Shown: positions 16,464 to 25,293 of the stretch, in pieces
Numbering within the stretch: position 1 is the stretch's first letter
How the letters are laid out: each line of letters opens with the position of its first letter
Assembly: GCA_963709425.1 (NCBI GenBank)
Contig: CAVPWG010000004.1
Coordinates: 948,375-1,012,374 of the forward strand
Length of the DNA stretch: 64,000 nt
Direction of reading: 5' to 3'
From: JAICJC01 sp963709425
GTDB taxonomy: Bacteria > Actinomycetota > Thermoleophilia > Gaiellales > JAICJC01
Position numbers and translations under genes: made by a program
The notes under the pieces: model-generated
What the model saw: only the letters and a program-made list of their open reading frames with translations
Told to the model about the DNA's origin: nothing
Databases searched by the model: none

Positions 16464-17880
16464 CTACCCGAGCCGGGCTCGGGCGCGCTCCACCGCGGCG
16501 TGCCACCCGGCGAGCCGCTCGGCAGCCTCGTCGCGAGCCCATGGCGGGCTCGTAGCGCGCTCCCAGATGCCACGCGGCGGCGACCTCGTCGAGGCCGCTC
16601 CAGACGCCGACCGCGAGCCCCGCCAGTGCGGCCGCGCCGAGCGCCGTCATCTCGCTGTCGCCGGCCACCTCGACCGGCATCCCCAGGATGTCGGCCTGGA
16701 ATTGCATGAGCCACGCGTTCCGGGTCGCGCCGCCGTCGGCCCGAAGCGCCGGCACCGGCAGATCCATGGCCACGACGACGTCGGCGGTCTGGAAGGCGAT
16801 CGCCTCGAGCGCGGCGCGGGCGATCTCGGCCCGCCCCGTGCCGCGCGTCAGGCCCGCGATCAGACCGCGCGCGTCGGCGTCCCAGTGGGGCGCGCCGAGC
16901 CCGGTGAGGGCGGGGACGAAGTGGACGCCGCCGGTCGACTCGATCGAGCGGGCCAGAGCCTCGGTCTCGGCCGCATCGGCGATCAGGCCGAGGCCGTCGC
17001 GCAGCCACTGCACGGCGGCGCCGGTGACGAAGACGGCGCCCTCGAGCGCCGTCACGCCCGGCTGCGCCGCCGCGGTGCGGAGGATGCCGTGCGGTGGCGG
17101 CCCGCCCTGCTCGCCCTGGTTGGCCAGGACGAAGCTGCCCGTGCCGTAGGTCGCCTTGGCCTCGCCGGCCCGGAAGCAGGCCTGGCCGAAGAGCGCCGCC
17201 TGCTGGTCGCCCGCCAGACCGGCGAGAGGCACGCGCGCTCCGCCGATCTCGGCCTCGCCGACCACACCGCTCGACGGCACGATCCGCGGCAGCACGTCGC
17301 CCGGGACACCGAAGAGAGCGAGCAGCTCGCGGTCCCACCCGACCGGATCGAGCCCGGCCAGCATGGTGCGCGACGCGTTGGTCGCGTCGGTGACGTGCAC
17401 CGCGCCGCCCGTCAGGTTCCAGGCGAGCCAGCTCTCGACCGTGCCGAAGAGAACGTCGCCCTCGACGCGGGCGAGCAGCCACTCCAGCTTGGTGGCCGAG
17501 AAGTACGGGTCGGGCACGAGGCCGGTGCGCTCGCGGATCAGGTCGGCCGGGAGCTCTCGGCAGCGCTCCGCCGTCCGCCGGTCCTGCCACACGATCGCCG
17601 GGTGGAGCGGGCGTCCGTCGCGGCCCCACACGACGGTCGTCTCGCGCTGGTTCGTGATCCCGACCCCGGCGAGGTCGGCCGCGCCGATCCCGGCGTCGCG
17701 CAGCGCATCGGCGGCCGCCTCGTGGACGGTGCGGAGGATCTCGTCCGGGTCATGCTCGACCCAGCCGGGCCGCGGGTAGGACTGGCGCACCTCGCGATGC
17801 CCGCGCCCGGCGATCCGGAGCCGCTCGTCGGCGACGAGGCAGGTCGTCCCGGTCGTGCCCTGGTCGATGGCGAGGATCAC
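16464..17880 (-). CDS. glpK: Glycerol kinase (one frame break at the end)
   Basis: FGGY-family kinase, about 471 residues. 'ILAIDQGTTGTTCLVAD' (phosphate 1), 'GITNQRETTVVWGRDGRPLH', 'VWQDRRTAERC', 'ATYGTGSFVLANQG', 'LRADGGATRNAWLMQFQADI' (adenosine) and 'EMTALGAAALAGLAVGVW' are close to GlpK rather than xylulokinase. One extra G near 16537 shifts the frame; the corrected tail is 'MARDEAAERLAGWHAAVE' with a stop at 16464. It overlaps the MFS stop by four bases. It phosphorylates glycerol or a related polyol. Confidence 0.88.
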
Positions 17881-19049
17881 GACGCGGGCGCCGCCGCGGG
17901 CATCGCCCCGCGCTGGGACGAGCGCAGGATCCAGGCGGCCATGACGAGGCAGAAGCCGACGAGCAGGCCGTAGGCCGCCTGGTCGCCGATCGTGTCGGCG
18001 ACCAGGCCGGCGACGGGCGGTGCGACGAAGCTGCCCGCGCCCCAGACGAGGCCGAGAAGGCCGTTCACAGTGCCGGTTCCAAGTCCGAGCCTGGCCGAGC
18101 CGACTGCGGCCAGCGGGTAGCCGATCGTGTACGGGAGCGCGGCCACGGCGAACCGGGCGAGCACCATGAAGACGACAACGGCCGTCGCCGAGCTCACAAG
18201 GACGGGAAGCAGGATGGCCGCCTGGAGCGCGGCGAAGAACGCCGCTGCCCGGAGCGACACCGCCCGCTCACCCATGCGCGTCGTCGCGGCGCTGGCCACG
18301 ATGAAGATGGCCGCGCCGACCGAGAACCACAGGCCGATCCGGCCCTCCGAGAGGCCGTTGTCGGAGAGCTGAAGCGGCGCAATCAGGTTGACGACTCCGT
18401 CGCCGACGCCGCCGAGCAGCATGATTGCGACGGCGCCGACGAGCAGGGGCTCGCTGCGCATCTTGCCGGTGATGTGGCGGAGCGGCAGGTGCTCGTGCGC
18501 GACGCTGCGGCCCGGATTCGAGACGGCGAGTGCGATCACGACGAGCACGGTCGCTGCGGACACGGCCGCCCACGGCGCGCCCCGGCCGACGTGCTCGGCG
18601 AGGAAGCCGCAGAAGACCGGCCCCGCCATGCCGCCGACCCCGGCAACGGTGATGACCGTCCCCAGCGCGGCCGAGCGGCGCACGTCGGAGGCCGAGTCGC
18701 CGATCCAGGCGAGGCCGGCCGACCAGATCGTCCCCGACGCGAGCCCGAACGCCGCCCGGGTGGCGAGCAGAAGCGCGAAGCCGGACGCGACCGCCGTCCC
18801 GGCGGTCGAGACCGCGATCAGCACGCCGGCGGCGAGCGTGACCCGCCTCGCGCCGAACCTGTCAGAGAGGCGCCCGGCCGGGATCGACGCGATCACGATG
18901 GCGAGCGGGGCGGCCGACAGGAGCGCCCCCGCCTCGACCGTCGAGAGGTCGTAGCTGCGCGTGTACCCCGGGAGCAGCGGCACCAGACCGAGCAGCGCGA
19001 TCTCGTCCAGGAAGACGAGCGCGTACATCAGCACGAACATCCGCCGCAT
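17877..19049 (-). CDS. MFS transporter (12 TM)
   Basis: 390 residues with about 12 hydrophobic helices. The cytoplasmic loop 2-3 motif 'GRLSDRFGARRVTLAAG' is the MFS A-motif and 'LATRAAFGLASGTIWSAGLAW' the helix 4 pattern. Overlaps glpK start (ATGA), so probably coupled to it. It may import a polyol or glycerol-containing compound, or export a product; the sequence does not decide. Confidence 0.8.
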   Translation of the reverse strand: MRRMFVLMYALVFLDEIALLGLVPLLPGYTRSYDLSTVEAGALLSAAPLAIVIASIPAGRLSDRFGARRVTLAAGVLIAVSTAGTAVASGFALLLATRAAFGLASGTIWSAGLAWIGDSASDVRRSAALGTVITVAGVGGMAGPVFCGFLAEHVGRGAPWAAVSAATVLVVIALAVSNPGRSVAHEHLPLRHITGKMRSEPLLVGAVAIMLLGGVGDGVVNLIAPLQLSDNGLSEGRIGLWFSVGAAIFIVASAATTRMGERAVSLRAAAFFAALQAAILLPVLVSSATAVVVFMVLARFAVAALPYTIGYPLAAVGSARLGLGTGTVNGLLGLVWGAGSFVAPPVAGLVADTIGDQAAYGLLVGFCLVMAAWILRSSQRGAMPAAAPAS

Positions 19050-19119
19050 GCCGCAACCCTATCGACCCCCACCGGAGCCAGACCCGCTCGGGCCCGGCCC
19101 CGGCCGAGGTGCTACGTGC

Positions 19120-20749
19120 TCAGCAGTTGTGGTTCGCCCTGATCGGGCCCTCCAGGTTTCCGAAGAAGTACGCCGACGGGCCGCCGTACTGATGCGTCCG
19201 GCCGAACGTGTTGCCGTTTCGCATCTGTCCGAACTCCCAGACGCACTCGCCGTTCACCTTGGCCTGCGTCCACCACGGGTAGAACTTGCCCGGGCCTCCC
19301 GGCGGCGGCACGGCGCAGCCGGCGCCGGTGGGCTTGCAGCTCACCTCGCTCGCCGGCGCGTTCGTCTGGAACTGGATCCGCGGGTATCCGTGGCCGCGGG
19401 TCTGCGGCTGCATCTGGAGGAAGGGCGACGGCCAGTTGTTGGGCGTCGTCCGGCTCGGCCAGTCGGCCCAGTAGGAGGTGCCGTCGAAGTCCAGGTCGCC
19501 GTTCTGGGCGATGGTCTGGATGCAGCCGGCCACCTTGTTGGGCGGCGCGGCGCCGCCGTGCGTGAAGCCCTTCGGCCAGCAGGGCGCATCGCTGATCTCC
19601 GGATTGGGCTTCCCGTCGGGGATCGTCGTCGACTCGTACGGGCTCGTGCAGTCCTGCCAGATGGTGTCGTGGAACGTCCCGAGCGTGATCGGCATCGGGT
19701 TGTGCACCGAGGTGCACGGCTCGAAATGGCCGATCTCGAACTGCGTCGAGATGTTCGTCTCGAGCGCCGCCCACGGGATGATGTTGGCCTTCTTGGCAGT
19801 CGAGTACTCGGGCTGGTAGTTGAACGGCGTCCCCGAGCAGTCCGCGATCGAGGTCTGCATGAAGCCGTTCCTGGCAGAGGCGATCATGAAGCCGCTCTTG
19901 CCGGTCGTCATGTCCTTGATCGAGGTCTCGAGCGCGTGGCCCCCTCCGGGGAGCCGGGCATCCCAGATGTGGATCTTGAGCCGGTCGCCCGGATTCATCA
20001 GGAGGGTGTTCGCGTTGGGCGTGAACGACGCCGCGGTCGCGAGCTGCGGGCTCGGCGGGCCGGTGGGCACGCCGTTGGTCTGGATGAACGCGAAGTTCGT
20101 CGGCTCGATGCAGTTCGTTGTTGCAGCTCTGGAACCCGAGCGTGCATTCGAGGTCGTTGATGTGAAGCGACGCGCACCAGTGCGTGTTGTCGCACGACTC
20201 GTTGTCGACGAACGGCGCGAACCCCGGTGCGTAGAACTGCATCTCGAGGAACGAGCTGCCGCCGCCGCCCCTGTCGAACGTCGGCGGGTGCTTCGGCGCG
20301 TTCGAGTCGCTGCGCGGCTTGCACGGGTTGAGCGGGTAGGACTGGGAGTTGCAGAGCGCCATCGAGAACCACGGCGCGATCGAGAGCTCGAACCAGTGGG
20401 TCACGTCGCTTCCCGGGTTCGCCACCGTCGGCAGCGCCTTCGGGTCATGCGGCAGCCTCTCGATCCAGGTGATGTCGTTGCCCGAGCCGGGCCGGTTCGA
20501 GAGGAAGCGGATGATCGGCTCGTCGTGTCCGATGTACTGCCCGTTGTCGAAGAAGTGCACCGATTTGCCGTCGTAGATCGAGCGCGGATCGCTACACGCC
20601 AGCGAGACCCGCACCGACTTCTGGACCGGGCTTCGGCCGTTGCAGTCCAGCAGCCCCACGCTGTGCGGTCTCACCCCTGCACCGGCCGATGCCGGCACGA
20701 CGAACACCGCCGCGGCGAGCGCCGCGGCGAGCACGAGAAACTTCCGCAT
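19120..20749 (-). CDS. Secreted protein of unknown function, Cys-rich, about 540 aa (one frame break)
   Basis: The Sec signal peptide 'MRKFLVLAAALAAAVFVVPASAGAG' is clear (charged start, hydrophobic core, ASA-G cleavage). The mature part is rich in Cys, Trp, Pro and Asn, with many paired cysteines ('SLACSDPRS', 'SCDNTHWCASLHINDLEC', 'ADCSGTPFNY', 'TIWQDCTSPYE', 'APCWPKGF'), suggesting an extracellular disulfide-bonded beta protein. The frame changes near 20125 between 'LGFQSCNN' and 'NCIEPTNFAF'. The ATG at 20749 follows GGGGGCAGGA. It stands alone with its own promoter. I do not recognise the family. Confidence 0.7.
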
Positions 20750-20786
20750 TCCTGCCCCCTCACCCAGAATGGACGAAACGGGATAG

Positions 20787-20815
20787 CAATAGTCCTCACA
20801 GAGCCACGTTGTCAA
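20787..20815 (-). promoter_or_regulatory. Probable sigma-A promoter of the secreted protein gene
   Basis: Perfect -35 TTGACA (20810-20815) with 17-base spacing to CTATTG (20787-20792), upstream of the secreted protein start. The -10 is weak (3-4 matches), so confidence is moderate. Confidence 0.4.
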
Positions 20816-20878
20816 TGACAGTGATCACGCCGATGTGCCGGCCGCGAGCGACGCGAGAAACGCAGTAGCGTTGGGCTC

Positions 20879-21691
20879 GTGACAGGCCCTGCCACGATCG
20901 GCGAGAGCTGCGTCGACCGCTACCTCCCTCCGATCGATCGCGACTCCCCGGGCGGGAACGCCCTGAACGTCGCGGCCGGGCTCGCGGCCGCCGGGCTGCC
21001 CGCGGCCTACGTCGGCGCGGTGGGCGACGACGACCAAGGGCGATTCGTCCTCGCGCAGGGGCGCCGGCGGGGGATCGACATGCGCCACGTCGCCGTGGCC
21101 CCGGGCCGCACCGGACGGACCACCATCACCGTCACGCCGGAGGGAGACCGCGTCTTCGACTCGGAGGTGCTCGGCGTCAGCGCCACGTTCCGGCCGTCGG
21201 ACGAGGCCGTCGAGTTCCTGAAGACCCGGTCCTGGGTGCACGCGACCGGCCCGGGGGAGATCGTCGAGGCGCTCCAGTCCGTCGCCGCGGCGGGAGTGCG
21301 ACTCTCATACGACGTGTACCACCCGCCTCGCACGGAGCGGTTCCACACCCTCGCGCCATCGCTCGACGTCGCCTTCCTGTCGGCCCCGGGCTCCGGTGCC
21401 GCCGACGCCGCCGACCTGGCCCGAGACGCCGTCCGCCGCGGAGCGCGTTCGGCCGTCGTCGGGCGCGGCAAGGACGGGTGCCTGATGCTCGCGGACGGCA
21501 CCGTCTTCGAGCAGCCCGCCGTGCCGGCCAAGGTCATCGACACGCTCGGCGCGGGGGACGCGCTGATCGCAGGGATCATCGCGGCGCTGCTCGCCGGCGC
21601 CCCGCCGCCGGATGCGCTCGAACAGGGGGCACGCGCGGCGGCGGCGGCATGCGAGCACATCGGTGCATGGCCGCCGCCGAATACCGCATGA
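20879..21691 (+). CDS. PfkB-family sugar kinase, fructoselysine-6-kinase-like
   Basis: 270 residues, short for PfkB. 'SPGGNALNVAAGLAAAGLPAAYVGAVGDD' is PfkB signature 1 and 'KVIDTLGAGDALIAGIIAALL' is signature 2 with the anion hole GAGD and catalytic Asp. The size and the Leu in DTLGAGD resemble FrlD-type kinases. GTG 20879 is the start. Its stop is overlapped by the next gene (ATGA), beginning a four-gene coupled operon. It should phosphorylate a sugar or sugar-amine adduct; the substrate is not determinable. Confidence 0.75.
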   Translation: MTGPATIGESCVDRYLPPIDRDSPGGNALNVAAGLAAAGLPAAYVGAVGDDDQGRFVLAQGRRRGIDMRHVAVAPGRTGRTTITVTPEGDRVFDSEVLGVSATFRPSDEAVEFLKTRSWVHATGPGEIVEALQSVAAAGVRLSYDVYHPPRTERFHTLAPSLDVAFLSAPGSGAADAADLARDAVRRGARSAVVGRGKDGCLMLADGTVFEQPAVPAKVIDTLGAGDALIAGIIAALLAGAPPPDALEQGARAAAAACEHIGAWPPPNTA

Positions 21692-23097
21692 CCGAGTCCC
21701 CACCCCTCCCGGCGTCTCGTAGACTGGCCGCGATGCCCGCCATCGCAAGCCGCATCGACGACTGCCTCTCGATCCGGGAGGGGCGGCTGTGGATGGAGGA
21801 GTGCGACGTCGTCGAGCTGGCGCGCCGGTTCGGGACGCCGGTCTACGCCGTCTCGGAGGATCAGCTGCGCCGGAACGCGCGCCGCATCGCCGCGGCGTTC
21901 GCGGACCGCTGGCCGGAGGGCCGGGTCACGCTGCTCCCCTCGCTCAAGGCGAACCTGTCGCTCGCGCTTCGCCGCATCCTGAACTCGGAGGAGCTCGGCT
22001 GCGACACGTTCGGGCCCGGCGAGCTCCACGCCGCGCTCGCCTCCGGGATCGACCCGGCGCTCGTCTCGGTGAACGGCTCGGCCAAGGACTCGGCGCTCGT
22101 CCGGCAAGCCGTCGAGGCCGGGGCGAGGATCACCCTCGACAGCCGGGGCGAGCTCGACCTCGTCTCGGAGGCCGCGCGCGCCGCCCGCCGAACGGCGACG
22201 GTGCGTCTGCGCCTGCGGCCCGACTACGACGGGCTCGACATGCCGTCCGACTTCGACGCCTCGGTGTCGATCCGCGAGGGGGCTCACCGCTACAAGCCCG
22301 GCATCCCGCTCGAGCAGGCCACCGACGTCGCCCGAACGGCGCTCGCCGACGACGGCATCGAGCTGGCCGGCGTCATGGCCCACCTCGGCCGCCACAGCAC
22401 CGACCCGGAGGTGTGGCGGGCGATGGCGGGGAGCTTCGCGGCGGCCATCGGCCGGCTCTCGGCGGAGCTCGACGGCTGGCGGCCCGCCGAGATCGACGTC
22501 GGCGGCGGCTTCGCGGCGCCGCGCGACCCCACCGGTCACGGCGATCCCGCCCCGCCGATCGAGGACGTGGCCGCGGCGATCACGGCCGGCCTGCGCGACG
22601 GGCTCGCCGCCGCCGGGATCGACCCGGCGGGAGTCCGCCTCGAGGCGGAGCCGGGCCGCGCCCTCTACGCCGACTGCGGCATCCACCTCGCCACCGTCCG
22701 AAACCTGAAGCACCAGGCGGCCCCGGTCGCGATGCGCTGGGTCGAGACGGACACGACCGAGATGTTCATGGCCGACCTGCTCATCGAGCACGCCCGCTTC
22801 GGCGTGATCGATGCCACGCGGGCCGACTCGCCCACCACCGAGACGGCCGACGTGGTGGGGATGTCGTGCGGCTTCGACGTGCTCGTCCCCGACGCCCGGC
22901 TCCCGAAGCTGCGGACCGGCGACGTGCTCGCCTTTCTCGACACCGGGGCATACCAGGACGCATGCGCGTCGAACTTCAACGGCCTCCCCCGGCCCGGCAC
23001 CGTGCTCGTCTCGGGCACGAGCGCCGAGTGGATCAAGCGGCCCGAGACCGTCGAGGACGTGTTTGGGCGAGACGTCGTCCCGGAGCGGCTCGCGTGA
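21688..23097 (+). CDS. PLP-dependent ornithine/DAP decarboxylase-family protein, divergent
   Basis: 469 residues, fold-type III (alanine racemase-like barrel plus beta domain). Schiff-base Lys sits in 'PSLKANLSLALRRIL' (usual AVKAN), with 'VMAHLGRHS', 'EIDVGGGFAAP' and 'RLEAEPGRALYADCG' following LysA order. In the C-terminal domain 'MSCGFDVLVPDARLP' replaces the CES motif that reads diaminopimelate, and 'ACASNFNGLPRPGTVLV' keeps the ASxYN-type end with Phe for Tyr. So the fold is secure but the substrate should differ from DAP. Start 21688 is taken for the ATGA overlap; ATG 21733 is possible. Confidence 0.75.
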   Translation: MTESPPLPASRRLAAMPAIASRIDDCLSIREGRLWMEECDVVELARRFGTPVYAVSEDQLRRNARRIAAAFADRWPEGRVTLLPSLKANLSLALRRILNSEELGCDTFGPGELHAALASGIDPALVSVNGSAKDSALVRQAVEAGARITLDSRGELDLVSEAARAARRTATVRLRLRPDYDGLDMPSDFDASVSIREGAHRYKPGIPLEQATDVARTALADDGIELAGVMAHLGRHSTDPEVWRAMAGSFAAAIGRLSAELDGWRPAEIDVGGGFAAPRDPTGHGDPAPPIEDVAAAITAGLRDGLAAAGIDPAGVRLEAEPGRALYADCGIHLATVRNLKHQAAPVAMRWVETDTTEMFMADLLIEHARFGVIDATRADSPTTETADVVGMSCGFDVLVPDARLPKLRTGDVLAFLDTGAYQDACASNFNGLPRPGTVLVSGTSAEWIKRPETVEDVFGRDVVPERLA

Positions 23098-23537
23098 TCG
23101 GAGGGCTGCACCACGTCGGCATCACCGTCTCCGATCTCGACCGCTCGCTCGCCTTCTACCGCGGCCTGCTCGGCCTGCACATCGAGGCGCGGGCCGTCGA
23201 CGTCGCCGCCGAGGACGTGACGGGCATCCCCGGCGCGCGCGTCTCGATCGCCGACCTCGACCTGCCCGACGGCCGGCTCCTCGAGCTGATCCAGTACACG
23301 GCCGGCGGCGGGCGCCCGCTCAGCCAGCGGACGAGCGACCCCGGCGCCTGCCATCTCGCCATCGCCGTTGACGACATCGACGCCACATACGAGCGGCTCG
23401 AGCGAGCCGGAGTCACGCTGCGGTCGAAGCCCGTCACCCTGACCGACTCGGGGCCGCGCTGGGATGGGAGCCGGGTCGTCTACACCGTCGATCCCGACGG
23501 GGTCACGGTCGAGCTCGTGCAGGCGCCGCCGGGATGA
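23094..23537 (+). CDS. VOC (glyoxalase/bleomycin resistance) family protein
   Basis: 147 residues, one pair of beta-alpha-beta-beta-beta modules. 'GGLHHVGITVSDLDRSLAFYRGLLGL' carries the first metal-ligand His, 'RLLELIQY' a Glu, 'GACHLAIAVDDIDATYERLE' the second His and 'DPDGVTVELVQ' the last Glu. All four metal ligands of a glyoxalase-I-like or epimerase-like enzyme are thus present. It starts at a GTG inside the previous stop and overlaps the next ATG, so it is part of the kinase-decarboxylase operon. Possible lactoylglutathione-lyase-like, methylmalonyl epimerase-like or dioxygenase activity. Confidence 0.75.
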   Translation: MIGGLHHVGITVSDLDRSLAFYRGLLGLHIEARAVDVAAEDVTGIPGARVSIADLDLPDGRLLELIQYTAGGGRPLSQRTSDPGACHLAIAVDDIDATYERLERAGVTLRSKPVTLTDSGPRWDGSRVVYTVDPDGVTVELVQAPPG

Positions 23538-24409
23538 TGGAGGCCGCCGGCATCGGTATCCGCACACTGACCGCGCCGGGGATGGTCGCCCAGTTCGCGC
23601 CCGCGCTCGGGATGGTGTGCTGCTCGCTCGTGCACGCCGGCGAGGAGCTGCTCGGGCTCCGCGGCGGGCTCGAGACCTACGCCGAGCGGGGCTCGACGAT
23701 GGGTATCCCGCTGCTCCATCCGTGGGCGAACCGCCTGGCCGGGCCCGTCGCCGCCTCGCCGCTCCTCCACACGGATGCGAACGGCATGCCGATCCACGGC
23801 GTCCTGCCGACGGCACTCCCGTTCGCGATCGAGCACGAGACCGCCTCGAGCCTCGACGCCGTGTTCGCGACCGACGACCACGGCGATGTGCTCGAGGTGT
23901 TCCCCTATCCGCACCGCCTGCGGGTGCAGGCCTCACTGACCGACGACACGCTCGAGGTCCGAACGACGCTCCTCGCGCTCGGCCGCCGGCCGGTCCCGAT
24001 CGCGTTCGGCTACCACCCGTACCTGCGGCTCCCGGCCGAGTCGCGGTCGGCCGTCGAGATCGAGGTGCCGGCGCCGACGCGGCTCGTCCTCGACGAGCGT
24101 GGGATCCCCACCGGCGAGCGCGTCAGCGGCGCGATCTCACCAGGCCCACTCGGCGAGCGGGGATTCGACGACGCCTTCGCAGACATCGAGGACGGGAGCG
24201 TGTTCGTCGTGCGCGGATCCGGCCGCACGATCTCGGTGACGTTCCTCGAGGGCTACCGCTTCCTCCAGGTCTACGCCCCGGCCGAGAGCGAGTTCATCGC
24301 CTACGAGCCGATGACCGCGCCGACCAACGCGCTCACCTCCGGCGACTCGCTGACGCGGCTTCGGCCCGGGGACGCCTACAGCGCCGCGTTCCAGATCAGC
24401 GTGGCGTGA
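23534..24409 (+). CDS. Aldose 1-epimerase (galactose mutarotase) family
   Basis: 291 residues. Mutarotase fold with 'GIPLLHPWANRLAGP' (substrate Arg region), 'IHGVLPTALPF', catalytic His in 'AFGYHPYLRLP' and catalytic Glu in 'FIAYEPMTAPTNAL'. Interconverts sugar anomers or hexose-6-phosphate. Last gene of the overlapping operon (ATGATGG), followed by a stem-loop at 24410-24429. Together with the PfkB kinase it supports sugar catabolism for the operon. Confidence 0.85.
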   Translation: MMEAAGIGIRTLTAPGMVAQFAPALGMVCCSLVHAGEELLGLRGGLETYAERGSTMGIPLLHPWANRLAGPVAASPLLHTDANGMPIHGVLPTALPFAIEHETASSLDAVFATDDHGDVLEVFPYPHRLRVQASLTDDTLEVRTTLLALGRRPVPIAFGYHPYLRLPAESRSAVEIEVPAPTRLVLDERGIPTGERVSGAISPGPLGERGFDDAFADIEDGSVFVVRGSGRTISVTFLEGYRFLQVYAPAESEFIAYEPMTAPTNALTSGDSLTRLRPGDAYSAAFQISVA

Positions 24410-24429
24410 CACCACGGAGGTCGGTGGTG
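24410..24429 (+). terminator. Stem-loop after the sugar operon
   Basis: CACCAC (24410-24415) pairs with GTGGTG (24424-24429) around an 8-base loop, beginning at the aldose epimerase stop codon. There is no U-tract, so it may be a Rho-assisted or weak terminator. Confidence 0.4.
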
Positions 24430-24486
24430 CTTGGAAGGTCGCCGTGCGACCGTCCGTCCTGTCAATCGAACGAAGGGACGGATGAC

Positions 24487-25293
24487 GTGGCGGACATCTA
24501 TGCAACCATCGACCAGGCCGACCTCGCCGTGCAGGAGCGGCTCGCCGATGTGCTCGAGCTGCGTGCAGCCGACCTTCAGCAGCGCGCGATGCTCGACACC
24601 TACCTCGACGACCTGCCACTCGCGAGCGGCTCCCGGGTGCTCGAGATCGGGTGCGGCACCGGAGCTGTCGCGCGGCGGCTGGCGGAGCGGTTCCAGAGCG
24701 CAGACGTCGTAGGCGTCGACCCGTCGCCCGTCTTCATCGAGCACGCTCAGCGTCGGGCACGGCACATCGCCAACCTCACGTTCGTGTTCGGCGACGGCCG
24801 GCAGCTGCCGTTCGAGAACCGGGAGTTCGACGCGGTCGTCTGCCACACGTCTCTCTGCCACATTCCCGGCCCTGATCGCGTGCTCGCGGAGGCGGCGCGC
24901 GTCACCGCCGACGGCGCGTGGCTGGCCGTCTTCGACGGCGACTACGCAACCACGACGGTCGCGGTCGCTGCCTCCGACCCGCTCCAAGCGTGCGCCGATG
25001 CCGCCGTCGAGGCACTCGTCCACGACCGTTTCCTGGTACGGCGGCTCCCGGCGCTCGTCGGAGCCGCGGGGTGGGACCCGGTTCGTACCCGCAGCCACGG
25101 GTACGTCGAGACCGCCGACCCGCAGTACATGCTCACCATCGTCGACCGGGGCGCGGACGTGCTCGCGCAGGACGGCCGCATCGGGATCGAGGCCGCCGAG
25201 GCGCTGAAGGCCGAGGCGCGCCGCCGCGCGGAATCCGACGAGTTCTTCGGCCACATCGCCTACGTCAGCCTGATCGCACGCCGGGCACGCTAG
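24487..25293 (+). CDS. Class I SAM-dependent methyltransferase
   Basis: 268 residues. Rossmann SAM motifs: 'RVLEIGCGTGAVARRLAE' (motif I), 'VVGVDPSPVFIEHAQ' (motif II acidic residue), 'FVFGDGRQLPFENREFDAVVC' and 'RVTADGAWLAVFDGDYA' (motif post-II/III), like UbiE/MenG methyltransferases. GTG start with AGGGACGG upstream. Stops convergently with the flavoprotein gene, sharing CTAG. Acceptor unknown. Confidence 0.85.
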   Translation: MADIYATIDQADLAVQERLADVLELRAADLQQRAMLDTYLDDLPLASGSRVLEIGCGTGAVARRLAERFQSADVVGVDPSPVFIEHAQRRARHIANLTFVFGDGRQLPFENREFDAVVCHTSLCHIPGPDRVLAEAARVTADGAWLAVFDGDYATTTVAVAASDPLQACADAAVEALVHDRFLVRRLPALVGAAGWDPVRTRSHGYVETADPQYMLTIVDRGADVLAQDGRIGIEAAEALKAEARRRAESDEFFGHIAYVSLIARRAR

